A program made the translations under genes and the position numbers. Below are positions 25,716-32,681 of a DNA stretch of 64,000 nucleotides, piece by piece. Below the pieces are notes generated by a model that was given only the letters and a program-made list of their open reading frames with translations, was not told the DNA's origin and made no database searches. This DNA comes from Streptomyces calvus. Lineage in GTDB: Bacteria; Actinomycetota; Actinomycetes; Streptomycetales; Streptomycetaceae. The DNA lies in the NCBI RefSeq assembly GCF_006782915.1, contig NZ_VCNP01000043.1:124001-188000 (forward strand), written 5' to 3'. Position 1 is the stretch's first letter, and the number at the start of each line of letters is the position of its first letter.

Positions 25716-26246
25716 ATGAATTCCCGGGGGAACGCACTCAAGCTCACAGCGGTGTCGGCACTCGTCGTCCTCACCCTCACCGGTTTCTCGACCGGCCGCG
25801 GCGGCAGCAGCAGCGGCGGCGGGGACGGCTCGGGCGGCGGCGGTTGCAGCAGCTCCAGCCAGAACCACGACTCGTCGGGCTCCGGCGGCTCGCACAGCGA
25901 CTACGACGACGACTACGACGACACCTACGACGACACCGGCAGCGGCGGCGCCGACGTGGACGCCTCGCCGGCCGAGCAGGACGCCACGGTGGAACTGGTC
26001 GACTGCGCCTCGCCGACCGCTCCGTACGCGACCGTCGAGGTCACCAACCCCAACGCCGCGTCCGGCTCGTTCACCGTCACCGTGACCTTCCGGGACGCCT
26101 CCGGCGCGGAGGTCACCGCCCCGGCGAAGGACGTCCACGTGCCGGGCAACGACACGGTGACGGCCCGGGTGGAGATCGACGACAGCGCGGCCGCCGGCCG
26201 GGTCGACGACTGCGACCCGGACCCGTACGCGCCGCCCGCCGTCTGA
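25716..26246 (+). CDS. Secreted protein with Ser/Gly/Asp-rich linker, unknown function
   Basis: A 176-residue exported protein between afsK and afsS, in the place of SCO4424 of S. coelicolor (from memory). A signal peptide (KLTAVSALVVLTLTGFSTG) lacks a lipobox cysteine. A Gly/Ser then Asp/Tyr-rich low-complexity stretch follows (about 28-80, SDYDDDYDDTYDDTG). The C-terminal domain of about 80 residues reads as an Ig-like or FxLYD-type beta-sandwich (ATVEVTNPNAASGSFTVTVTFRDASG) with two cysteines (VDCASP, DDCDPD) that could pair. The function is unknown. It has no visible Shine-Dalgarno and may be leaderless. Confidence 0.85.
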   Translation: MNSRGNALKLTAVSALVVLTLTGFSTGRGGSSSGGGDGSGGGGCSSSSQNHDSSGSGGSHSDYDDDYDDTYDDTGSGGADVDASPAEQDATVELVDCASPTAPYATVEVTNPNAASGSFTVTVTFRDASGAEVTAPAKDVHVPGNDTVTARVEIDDSAAAGRVDDCDPDPYAPPAV

Positions 26247-26281
26247 CCCGGGACGACAGAGAGAAGAACCGCGGACACACC

Positions 26282-26320
26282 TCGGCCGCGGCGGCTCCCC
26301 CTCCGCGCCGCCGCGGCCGA
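26282..26320. terminator. Bidirectional terminator between the secreted-protein gene and afsS
   Basis: A perfect 13-bp inverted repeat (TCGGCCGCGGCGG / CCGCCGCGGCCGA, 13-base loop) lies in the 93-bp gap between two convergent genes and can serve both. Confidence 0.8.
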
Positions 26321-26339
26321 TCCCCGTGTGGAAGGACGA

Positions 26340-26528
26340 CTACCTGCCGCCGTCGAGGTCCAGGGCCGGCGGGGCCGGCATGCTGTTGTCCAGGGTGGTG
26401 ACGGCCTCACCCGTGGCCGGTTCGCTCGGCATGCTGTTGTCCAGCGTCGTGGCGTCCCCGTCCGCCGGCGGCGTGGGCATGCTGTTGTCCTGCGTGGTGA
26501 CGTCCGCGTCCTTCTTCGTGTCGCTCAT
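26340..26528 (-). CDS. afsS: AfsS, sigma-like small activator of secondary metabolism
   Basis: AfsS is the main known target of AfsR and stimulates antibiotic production in S. coelicolor by an unclear mechanism. This 62-residue protein shows its diagnostic repeats, T-x-DNSMP, three times (TTQDNSMPTPP, TTLDNSMPSEP, TTLDNSMPAPP). It starts MSDTKKDADV and is acidic, with no membrane segment or known fold. It lies downstream of afsR on the same strand, with its own promoter region containing an AfsR/PhoP-type direct repeat at 26694-26711. Confidence 0.95.
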   Translation of the reverse strand: MSDTKKDADVTTQDNSMPTPPADGDATTLDNSMPSEPATGEAVTTLDNSMPAPPALDLDGGR

Positions 26529-26693
26529 CGACCTGACTTCCCTGTAGTCGCAACGAGTCGGTCACGCCCGTCCGGTAACTCCCCCGAGGGCCACCGGACG
26601 GGCGTTCGGAGCCGCACATTAACCGGTACGGCTCCTGTCCGACCGCCTGCCCCCCGACGCGACGGTCCGACTGCTTCGAGAGTGCCGCGCACC

Positions 26694-26711
26694 GATAAAC
26701 GAATGCTGAAC
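26694..26711 (-). promoter_or_regulatory. AfsR/PhoP-type direct repeat in the afsS promoter
   Basis: On the minus strand GTTCAGC and GTTTATC are spaced 11 bp start to start. This matches the direct-repeat unit GTTCACC-N4 of PHO boxes, which AfsR also uses at the S. coelicolor afsS promoter. It lies about 170 bp upstream of the afsS start; CACTCT about 20 bp downstream could be the -10. The assignment is by pattern and synteny. Confidence 0.65.
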
Positions 26712-26755
26712 GCGCGCGGGCGCCGTGCCGGGACGCCGCCCGCACTCGGCGCGCG

Positions 26756-29713
26756 TCAGGCCGCGGAGGCGCCGTTCAGCAGGTTCCGGATCTCCGCGGC
26801 CTCCGCGGCGCCGCACTGTTCGTACAGGTTGAGGGCCTCCCGCCAGCAGGCGTTCGCCCGGTCCGCCTGGCCGAGTTCGGCCAGCGCCCGGCCCAGCAGG
26901 GCCACGACGTTCCCCCGCATCCTGTCCCCGCCGACACAGCCCAGCGCGAGGGCCTGTTCGGCGTGCTGGGCGGCCTGCGCGGGACGGGCCGCACCGAGGT
27001 GCACCTCGGCCATCCGGAAGTGGGTGTTGCCCACCCACAGCCGCTGGCGGTGCTCGGTGAAGATGTCCTGCGCGTCGACGAACTGGCTCAGCGCCTCCGC
27101 GTGCCGGTTGGCCTTGGCCAGCGCCAGACCGAGCGCGAAGTGGGCGCTGGCGCGCCGCATGGGCCGGCCCAGCTCCGAGTGGACGGCGAGCGAGTGCCGG
27201 GCGATGGACACGGCCGTGGAGACGTTGCCCAACCCCAGGTAGGCGCGGGAGAGGTTGGCGAGCGTGACGGCCTCACCGAGCCGGTTGCCGGCGGCCCGGT
27301 GCCCCTCGATGGCCTGGTTGAAGAAGGACTCGCCGTCCGCGTAGCGGCCCTGGTGCAGGCAGATGAGCCCCCGGTCGTTGGCCACCCAGCTCACCGCGGT
27401 CGCGTCCGCCGCCGAGGCCGCCAGGCCCATGGCCCGGTGCGCCTCCTCCTCCGCCTGCTGGATACGGCCGTAGACGAGGAGGACGTTGGTGAGGGTGGTG
27501 CGTGCCCGGCCCTCCGCGCGGGCGTCGCCGGCCTCCCGCGCCGCACCGCACATCGACCGGGCCGTCGTCTCGTACTGGTGCGAGTTGGCGCCCGACTCGG
27601 TGAGGTCCTTGGCCGCCCACAGCAGGTCCACCGCGCGCCGCAGCCGGCCGGTGCCGGCCGCCTGCCGCACGCACGCCAGCAGGGGAGAGGCCTCGCTGTA
27701 GAGCCAGTCCAGGGCCGCGGACCCGGCGGCGAAGCGCAGCCCGGGGTAGTCGGTCGGTTCGAGGTCGTCGACCAGCCGGTCGCCGGGCCGCTCGATGGCG
27801 TACACCCCGGCCGCCGTGGCCAGGTAGAAGTCCAGCAGCCGGGACAGCGCGGCCTCCCGCTCGCTCGGCGGCTGCTCGTCGCGTTCCGCGCACGCACGCG
27901 CGTAGAGCCGCACCAGGTCGTGGAACCGGTACCGGCCCGGCGCCGCCGACTCCAGCAGCGAGGTGTCCACCAACGACTCCAGCAGGTCCTCGGTGTCCTC
28001 CGCCGGCAGGTCGAGGACGGCCGCCGCGGCCGCCAGCGACATGTCCGGGCCGTCCGCCAGCCCGAGCAGCCGGAACGCCCGCGCCTGCGCCGGCTCCAAC
28101 TGCCCGTAGCCCAGCTCGAACGTCGCCTTCACCGCCAGGTCGCCCGCCTGGAGTTCGTCCAGGCGGCGGCGCTCGTCGGCCAGCTTGGCCGCCAGCACCG
28201 ACACCGTCCAGGTGCGGCGGGCGGCCAGGCGGGACGCCGCGATGCGGATCGCCAGCGGCAGGAAGCCGCACGCCGCCACCACGTCCAGGGCCGCCTTGCG
28301 TTCCGAGCCGACCCGCTCCTCGCCCACGATCTTCGTGAACAGGGCCAGCGCCTCGTCCGGCGACATCACGTCCAGGTCGACCAGGTGCGCGCCGGCCAGG
28401 TCCACCATCCGTACCCGGGACGTCACCAGCGCCGCGCAGCCCGCCGTGCCGGGCAGCAGCGGGCGCACCTGCGCCGCGTCCCGCGCGTTGTCCAGCAGCA
28501 CCAGGACCCGGCGCCCGTCCAGGACGGACCGGTACAGCGCCGCCCGCTCCTCCAGCGAGTCCGGGATCGCGGAGTCCGCCGTGCCGAGGGCGCGCAGGAA
28601 GGAGCCGAGGACCGTCTCCGGTTCGGCCGCCCGCGCGCCGGCGCCCTGGAGGTCCACGTACAGCTGGCCGTCGGGGAAGGCGGCGCGGGCCTGGTGGGCC
28701 ACGTGCACCGCGAGGGTCGTCTTGCCGACGCCGCCGATGCCGGCCAGCGCGGACACCGCCATCACCCGGCCCTCGGAGCCGGACGCCGACGCCAGCACCT
28801 CGCTCAGGTCCCGCACGAAGGACGCGCGGCCGGTGAAGTCCGGTACCGACGCCGGGAGTTGGGCGGGACGGACCGGTACCGCCACCGGCTCCGCCATCGG
28901 CGCGGAGGGCTCCGCCAGGCCCGGGTCGGCCCGCAGGATGCGCTGCTGGAGGTCCTGCAGGCCCGGACGCGGATCGACGCCCAGCTCGTCGGCGAGCAGA
29001 CGGCGCGTGTCCGCGTACACGGCGAGCGCCTCGCCCTGGCGGCCGCTGCGGTAGAGCGCCAGCATCAGCAGTTCTCGCAGCCGTTCGCGCAGGGGGTGCG
29101 CGGCGGTCAGGGCCGTCAGCTCGGAGACCGCCTCCGCGTGGCAGCCCTGCTCCAGGTCCATGTCGAGCCTGGTCTCCAGGAGTTGCAGCCGCCACTCCTC
29201 CAGGCGGACGCGCTGCGCCTCCGCGTACGGGCCGGGCACGCCGGCCAGGGTCTCGCCGTCCCACAGGGCCAGCGCCCGGTTCAGCACCTTCCGCGCATGG
29301 CACAGGTCACCGGTGTTGCGTGCCTTCTCCGCCTCCGCCGCCCGCTCCTGCGCGACCGCGAGGTCCAGCGCCCCCTCGCCGAGCCCGCGCACCGCGTAGC
29401 CGCCGGACTCGCTGACCAGGACACCGGCGTCGAGCACCTTCCGCAGCCGCGAGGCGTACGTACGGACCGCGGCCAGCGCCTGCGAGGGCGGCTCCTCGCC
29501 CCACAACGCGTCGATCAGCTCGCCCGCCGTGGCGGTACGGCCCTCGCGCAGCAGCAGGGCGGCGAGCAGCGCGCGTTGCTGTGGGCTGCCGGTGGCGACC
29601 GGTTCGCCGTCGCGCCAGGCACGCACCGGTCCGAGCACGCTGAAGCGCAGCGCCTCCGGCTCCGTCGAGGAGCCGGGACGCCGCTGCTCCGGTACTCGTG
29701 GCACACCGTCCAT
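26756..29713 (-). CDS. afsR: AfsR, SARP-NB-ARC-TPR global regulator
   Basis: AfsR is a DNA-binding ATPase phosphorylated on Ser/Thr by AfsK and other kinases. It activates afsS and so links signalling to antibiotic production. The 985-residue protein, close to the 993 of S. coelicolor, has an OmpR-like SARP DNA-binding domain (about 20-105, FSVLGPVRAW ... AAVRTYASRLRKVLD) and a BTAD domain (to about 260). An NB-ARC ATPase follows with Walker A GIGGVGKTT (K331) and Walker B VLVLLDN. C-terminal TPRs (about 690-980) complete it. The ATG at 29713 opens MDGVPRVPEQ. The promoter presumably lies in 29714-29800. Confidence 0.97.
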   Translation of the reverse strand: MDGVPRVPEQRRPGSSTEPEALRFSVLGPVRAWRDGEPVATGSPQQRALLAALLLREGRTATAGELIDALWGEEPPSQALAAVRTYASRLRKVLDAGVLVSESGGYAVRGLGEGALDLAVAQERAAEAEKARNTGDLCHARKVLNRALALWDGETLAGVPGPYAEAQRVRLEEWRLQLLETRLDMDLEQGCHAEAVSELTALTAAHPLRERLRELLMLALYRSGRQGEALAVYADTRRLLADELGVDPRPGLQDLQQRILRADPGLAEPSAPMAEPVAVPVRPAQLPASVPDFTGRASFVRDLSEVLASASGSEGRVMAVSALAGIGGVGKTTLAVHVAHQARAAFPDGQLYVDLQGAGARAAEPETVLGSFLRALGTADSAIPDSLEERAALYRSVLDGRRVLVLLDNARDAAQVRPLLPGTAGCAALVTSRVRMVDLAGAHLVDLDVMSPDEALALFTKIVGEERVGSERKAALDVVAACGFLPLAIRIAASRLAARRTWTVSVLAAKLADERRRLDELQAGDLAVKATFELGYGQLEPAQARAFRLLGLADGPDMSLAAAAAVLDLPAEDTEDLLESLVDTSLLESAAPGRYRFHDLVRLYARACAERDEQPPSEREAALSRLLDFYLATAAGVYAIERPGDRLVDDLEPTDYPGLRFAAGSAALDWLYSEASPLLACVRQAAGTGRLRRAVDLLWAAKDLTESGANSHQYETTARSMCGAAREAGDARAEGRARTTLTNVLLVYGRIQQAEEEAHRAMGLAASAADATAVSWVANDRGLICLHQGRYADGESFFNQAIEGHRAAGNRLGEAVTLANLSRAYLGLGNVSTAVSIARHSLAVHSELGRPMRRASAHFALGLALAKANRHAEALSQFVDAQDIFTEHRQRLWVGNTHFRMAEVHLGAARPAQAAQHAEQALALGCVGGDRMRGNVVALLGRALAELGQADRANACWREALNLYEQCGAAEAAEIRNLLNGASAA

Positions 29714-29890
29714 GCAGTCCCCCTATGCATCCTCAGCAACTAGGCCAGTTTGCCTTCTTGAGGGCGGATGCGTCAGCCGTGCGAGACGGCGATCACATGG
29801 GGCGCGGCGGGCCACCACCGAGCCCACACAACTTCGTCCCCACGCCTCCCGATCCACCTCGTCCGACGGGTCCCCGGGCCGTCCGCCGCG

Positions 29891-29955
29891 CTCCCGCACC
29901 GGCCGGAAAGTGCGGCCGGCCGGCGCCGGCCCGCGGCCCGTCTCCGGTGCGGGAG
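29891..29955 (-). terminator. Long hairpin after the PHP-phosphoesterase gene
   Basis: A perfect 12-bp inverted repeat (CTCCCGCACCGG / CCGGTGCGGGAG) encloses 41 bases that are themselves palindromic (GCCGGCCGGCGCCGGC). It begins 17 bp past the stop of the minus-strand gene at 29972. Confidence 0.65.
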
Positions 29956-29971
29956 TCGTGGCGCGACGAGC

Positions 29972-31483
29972 CTACCGGCGGCCCAGGAAGATCGGGTTGG
30001 TGAAGGCGGCCAACGCCCCGGGCAGCGGCCCCACGGCCGTCTCGTGCCGCAACTCGGCGCGTACGTAGGCGGCGTACGACGCGGTGGTCCGCCACTCCAC
30101 GGTCCCCGCGCCGGACACCGGCAGCGGGGCGCTGGTGTGCAGCACGCCCTGGTCGGTGACGAACCGGACGGTGCAGCGCGGCGCGCCGGTGACGGCCAGG
30201 CGGACGGTGACCGGGGTGTCCCGGTCCACCTCCAGCCGTCCGCCGATGCCCGCGTGCCCGCCGCGCCCGCCGGAGGCCGTGAAGTCGAGGGTGACGGCGG
30301 CGGATTCGGCGATGTAGGAGCGTCCCGCGCGGATGCCGTCCTGGATCGCCCGGCGGGTCAGGTCGTCGGCGAGGACCACGGTCTGCGGGCGGCCGACGAC
30401 GTCCGGGTCGCGGTGGGCGTCGCTGCTGCCCATCGCCGGGATCCAGTCGCGGCCCTCGCGCACGGACGCGACGAGCATGCCGTCCCAGTCGGCGAGCGCC
30501 ACCTCGTCGTCCGGCGTCCAGGGGCCGTTCCACACCTCGACGGCGTCCGCCTCGCCGAAGCCGAACTTCCAGTTGCAGCCGATGCAGGTGGCGTGCGGAT
30601 GGGCCGGGACGACCAGGCCGCCGGCCCGGCGGATCTGCCGGGCGAACCGGCCGAAGCGGTTGTCGCGGGCGCGGTAGCGCCAGTCGACGAAGGTGCCGGG
30701 GTCCGTGCCGAGCGCCACCACGTGCCCGTTGCGGGTGGTGACCTCCTCGCCGAGCAGCACCAGCAGGTCGTCCCCGGCGGCGTCGGCCCAGTGGGCGTGC
30801 GCGGAGTGCGTGTTGTGCTCGGAGCTGTTGATGAAGTCCAGGCCGGCCGCGCGGGCGAGCGCGGCGATCTCGGCCGGGGTGCGGCGGCCGTCGGAGTACC
30901 AGGAGTGCAGATGGCAGTCGCCCCGGTACCAGGCCCTTCCGCGCCCCTTGGCCCGCTCCGGCGGATACACCGGCCGCAGTGCCTCACCGGGTTCGCCGTA
31001 GGTCAGCGTCACGGTGATCTCGTACGACAGTCCCTGCGGCGCCACGGTGTACGGGCCCAGCGCGATGTGCCAGGTGCCCTCGCGCACGGGGCCGGGGAGG
31101 TAGCCGGGGGTGGCGTCGTCGGCGCGCAGGAAGAACTCCGTGCGCGCCCCGCCGGACCAGCCCCGGAAGCCCTGCCCGCCGAGGTCGGTGCCGCGTTCGT
31201 CGAAGATGCCGATGTCGAGTGCGTTGCCGGCGGTGCCGGCGGGCACGGCCGGTCTGTCGTAGGTGTAGGCGACCTTGATCTCGCGCACGCCGGCGGGCAC
31301 GTCGACGGGGACGTACACGAAGTCGGGGGCGCCCGGCGGGAGGGTGCCGCGCACCGTCCTCGTCTCCCGGCCGTCCCGGTCCGCCGCGGCAGCGAAGCTC
31401 ACGCTTCCCAACGTAAGCGCGGCCGCCGCGCCCGTCAGGAAGACGGCGCGCCGCCCGATCCCGGTGTGGTCGTCCTCGCACAT
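29972..31483 (-). CDS. Tat-exported PHP-domain phosphoesterase (CehA/McbA-type metallohydrolase)
   Basis: An exported metal-dependent hydrolase of 503 residues. The N-terminus is a twin-arginine signal (GIGRRAVFLTGAAAALTLGS ending AAAA). Residues about 40-190 form a beta-rich domain like those of secreted peptidases. The PHP catalytic domain follows, with metal ligands in GDCHLHSWYSDG, NSSEHNTHS, LLGEEVTT, VPAHPH and MGSSDAHRD. The C-terminal ~110 residues are a beta-sandwich. It probably cleaves an extracellular phosphoester or a related bond; the substrate is unknown. The ATG at 31483 gives the Tat signal. The upstream GTTCACC hints at phosphate control. Confidence 0.9.
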   Translation of the reverse strand: MCEDDHTGIGRRAVFLTGAAAALTLGSVSFAAAADRDGRETRTVRGTLPPGAPDFVYVPVDVPAGVREIKVAYTYDRPAVPAGTAGNALDIGIFDERGTDLGGQGFRGWSGGARTEFFLRADDATPGYLPGPVREGTWHIALGPYTVAPQGLSYEITVTLTYGEPGEALRPVYPPERAKGRGRAWYRGDCHLHSWYSDGRRTPAEIAALARAAGLDFINSSEHNTHSAHAHWADAAGDDLLVLLGEEVTTRNGHVVALGTDPGTFVDWRYRARDNRFGRFARQIRRAGGLVVPAHPHATCIGCNWKFGFGEADAVEVWNGPWTPDDEVALADWDGMLVASVREGRDWIPAMGSSDAHRDPDVVGRPQTVVLADDLTRRAIQDGIRAGRSYIAESAAVTLDFTASGGRGGHAGIGGRLEVDRDTPVTVRLAVTGAPRCTVRFVTDQGVLHTSAPLPVSGAGTVEWRTTASYAAYVRAELRHETAVGPLPGALAAFTNPIFLGRR

Positions 31484-31577
31484 GCTGCTGCTCCCAGGTG
31501 TCGGTGATGACGGAACTTCCGGTGGTGCGGGTGGTGCAGGGTGGTGCCGGGTGTGCGGTGCAACCCTTGTATTGAGG

Positions 31578-31584
31578 GGTGAAC
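31578..31584 (-). promoter_or_regulatory. PHO-box-like unit upstream of the phosphoesterase gene
   Basis: GTTCACC matches the consensus direct-repeat unit of Streptomyces PhoP exactly. The neighbouring 11-bp units upstream (CTTGCAC, AGTTCCC) match only weakly, so binding is uncertain. Confidence 0.4.
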
Positions 31585-31682
31585 TGCCGTGCAAGGGAAG
31601 GGAACTTGCAGGCGCCGGCCGTTCCGCGTCCGCGGACGTCGTGTGACGGCTCCCGGTGGCCGGGCCGTCCGCCGGGGTGATG

Positions 31683-31694
31683 CCGACCGGTCGG
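31683..31694. promoter_or_regulatory. 12-bp palindrome upstream of the F420 oxidoreductase gene
   Basis: CCGACCGGTCGG is a perfect palindrome about 100 bp before the ATG at 31797. It is a possible TetR-type operator, but no cognate regulator is adjacent. Confidence 0.4.
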
Positions 31695-31796
31695 TATGGA
31701 CAGATGGGCCGGGCCCCGGTATTGATGGGGTGCCGCCGGCGCTCCCACCGGGCTCCGGTCGCACAGTGCCGTCGTCCCGCGTACGAAAGGCCCCCC

Positions 31797-32657
31797 ATGC
31801 GTATCGCCGCCACGATCTTCCTCACCGACGAGACGATCCGCCCCACCCGGCTCGCCCGTGAGCTGGAGCAGCGGGGCTTCGCCGGGCTCTACCTGCCCGA
31901 GCACACGCACATCCCGGTCGAGCGCACCACCCCCTACCCGGCGGGCGGGGACCTGCCCCGCGAGTACGGCCGCACCCTCGACCCCTTCGTCGCGCTCGGG
32001 CAGGCCGCCGCCGTCACCGAGCGGCTCGGCGTCGGCACCGGCATCACGCTCGCCGCGCAGCACGACCCGATCGACCTGGCCAAGCGGATCGCGACCCTCG
32101 ACCACCTCTCCGGCGGCCGGTTCACGCTCGGGCTGGGCTTCGGCTGGAACGTCGAGGAGGCCGCCGACCACGGCGTGCAGTGGCGCACCCGGCGCGAACT
32201 GGTCCGCGACCGGATGGGCCTGATGCGGGCCCTGTGGGCGGAGGAACCGACCGCCTACGACGGCGAGTTCGGCAGTGTGCGGGCCAGCTACGCGCACCCC
32301 AAGCCGGTGCAGAAGCCGCGCGGCCCGGTCGTCGGCCCGCGCACCCTGGTCGGCGGGGCGGCCGGGCCGAAACTGTTCGCGCACATCTGTGAGTACGCCG
32401 ACGGCTGGCTGCCCATCGGCGGGCGCGGCCTGTCCGAGTCACTGCCCGCGCTGCGCGCCGCCTGGGCCGACGCGGGCCGTGACCCCGGCGCCCTCCAGGT
32501 CGTCCCGTACGCGGTCCGTCCCAGCGCCGGCAAGCTCGCCCACTACGCCGAACTCGGCATCGAGGAGGTCGTGGTGCAGCTGCCGCCCGAGGACGAGGCC
32601 GGAGTGCTGCGCGCACTGGACCACTACCAGCCGTTCCTGGACGGGCCGAGCGCCTGA
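31797..32657 (+). CDS. F420-dependent LLM-class oxidoreductase (TIGR03619-like)
   Basis: A 286-residue luciferase-like TIM-barrel enzyme expected to use coenzyme F420. Characteristic segments are LARELEQRGFAGLYLPEHTHIP, VGTGITLAAQHDPIDLAKRIATLDHLSGGRFTLGLGFGWN and the C-terminal EEVVVQLPPEDE. The substrate is unknown. It lies 24 bp upstream of fbiC, which makes the F420 chromophore, so cofactor and user genes are side by side. The ATG at 31797 is in the conserved position (MRIAATIFLTDE) with GAAAGG upstream. Confidence 0.92.
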   Translation: MRIAATIFLTDETIRPTRLARELEQRGFAGLYLPEHTHIPVERTTPYPAGGDLPREYGRTLDPFVALGQAAAVTERLGVGTGITLAAQHDPIDLAKRIATLDHLSGGRFTLGLGFGWNVEEAADHGVQWRTRRELVRDRMGLMRALWAEEPTAYDGEFGSVRASYAHPKPVQKPRGPVVGPRTLVGGAAGPKLFAHICEYADGWLPIGGRGLSESLPALRAAWADAGRDPGALQVVPYAVRPSAGKLAHYAELGIEEVVVQLPPEDEAGVLRALDHYQPFLDGPSA

Positions 32658-32669
32658 CCACCCCGAACG

Positions 32670-32675
32670 TATGCT
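32670..32675 (+). promoter_or_regulatory. Probable -10 for a leaderless fbiC transcript
   Basis: TATGCT is followed by six bases and then the fbiC ATG at 32682. It sits within the short gap after the oxidoreductase stop, so fbiC may have its own leaderless promoter in addition to read-through. Confidence 0.5.
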
Positions 32676-32681
32676 CACAGG

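Larger units (their letters stand above)
31484..31796. other. Divergent promoter region between the phosphoesterase and F420 genes
   Basis: There is no gene here. It holds a GTTCACC unit (31578-31584) facing the phosphoesterase gene and a 12-bp palindrome (31683-31694) facing the oxidoreductase gene. Confidence 0.6.

Noticed and set aside
26963..29743. 926-codon plus-strand frame opposite afsR
   Set aside because: It is exactly antisense to afsR and composed of Arg, Gln, Val and Gly strings with no domain; it results from third-position GC bias.
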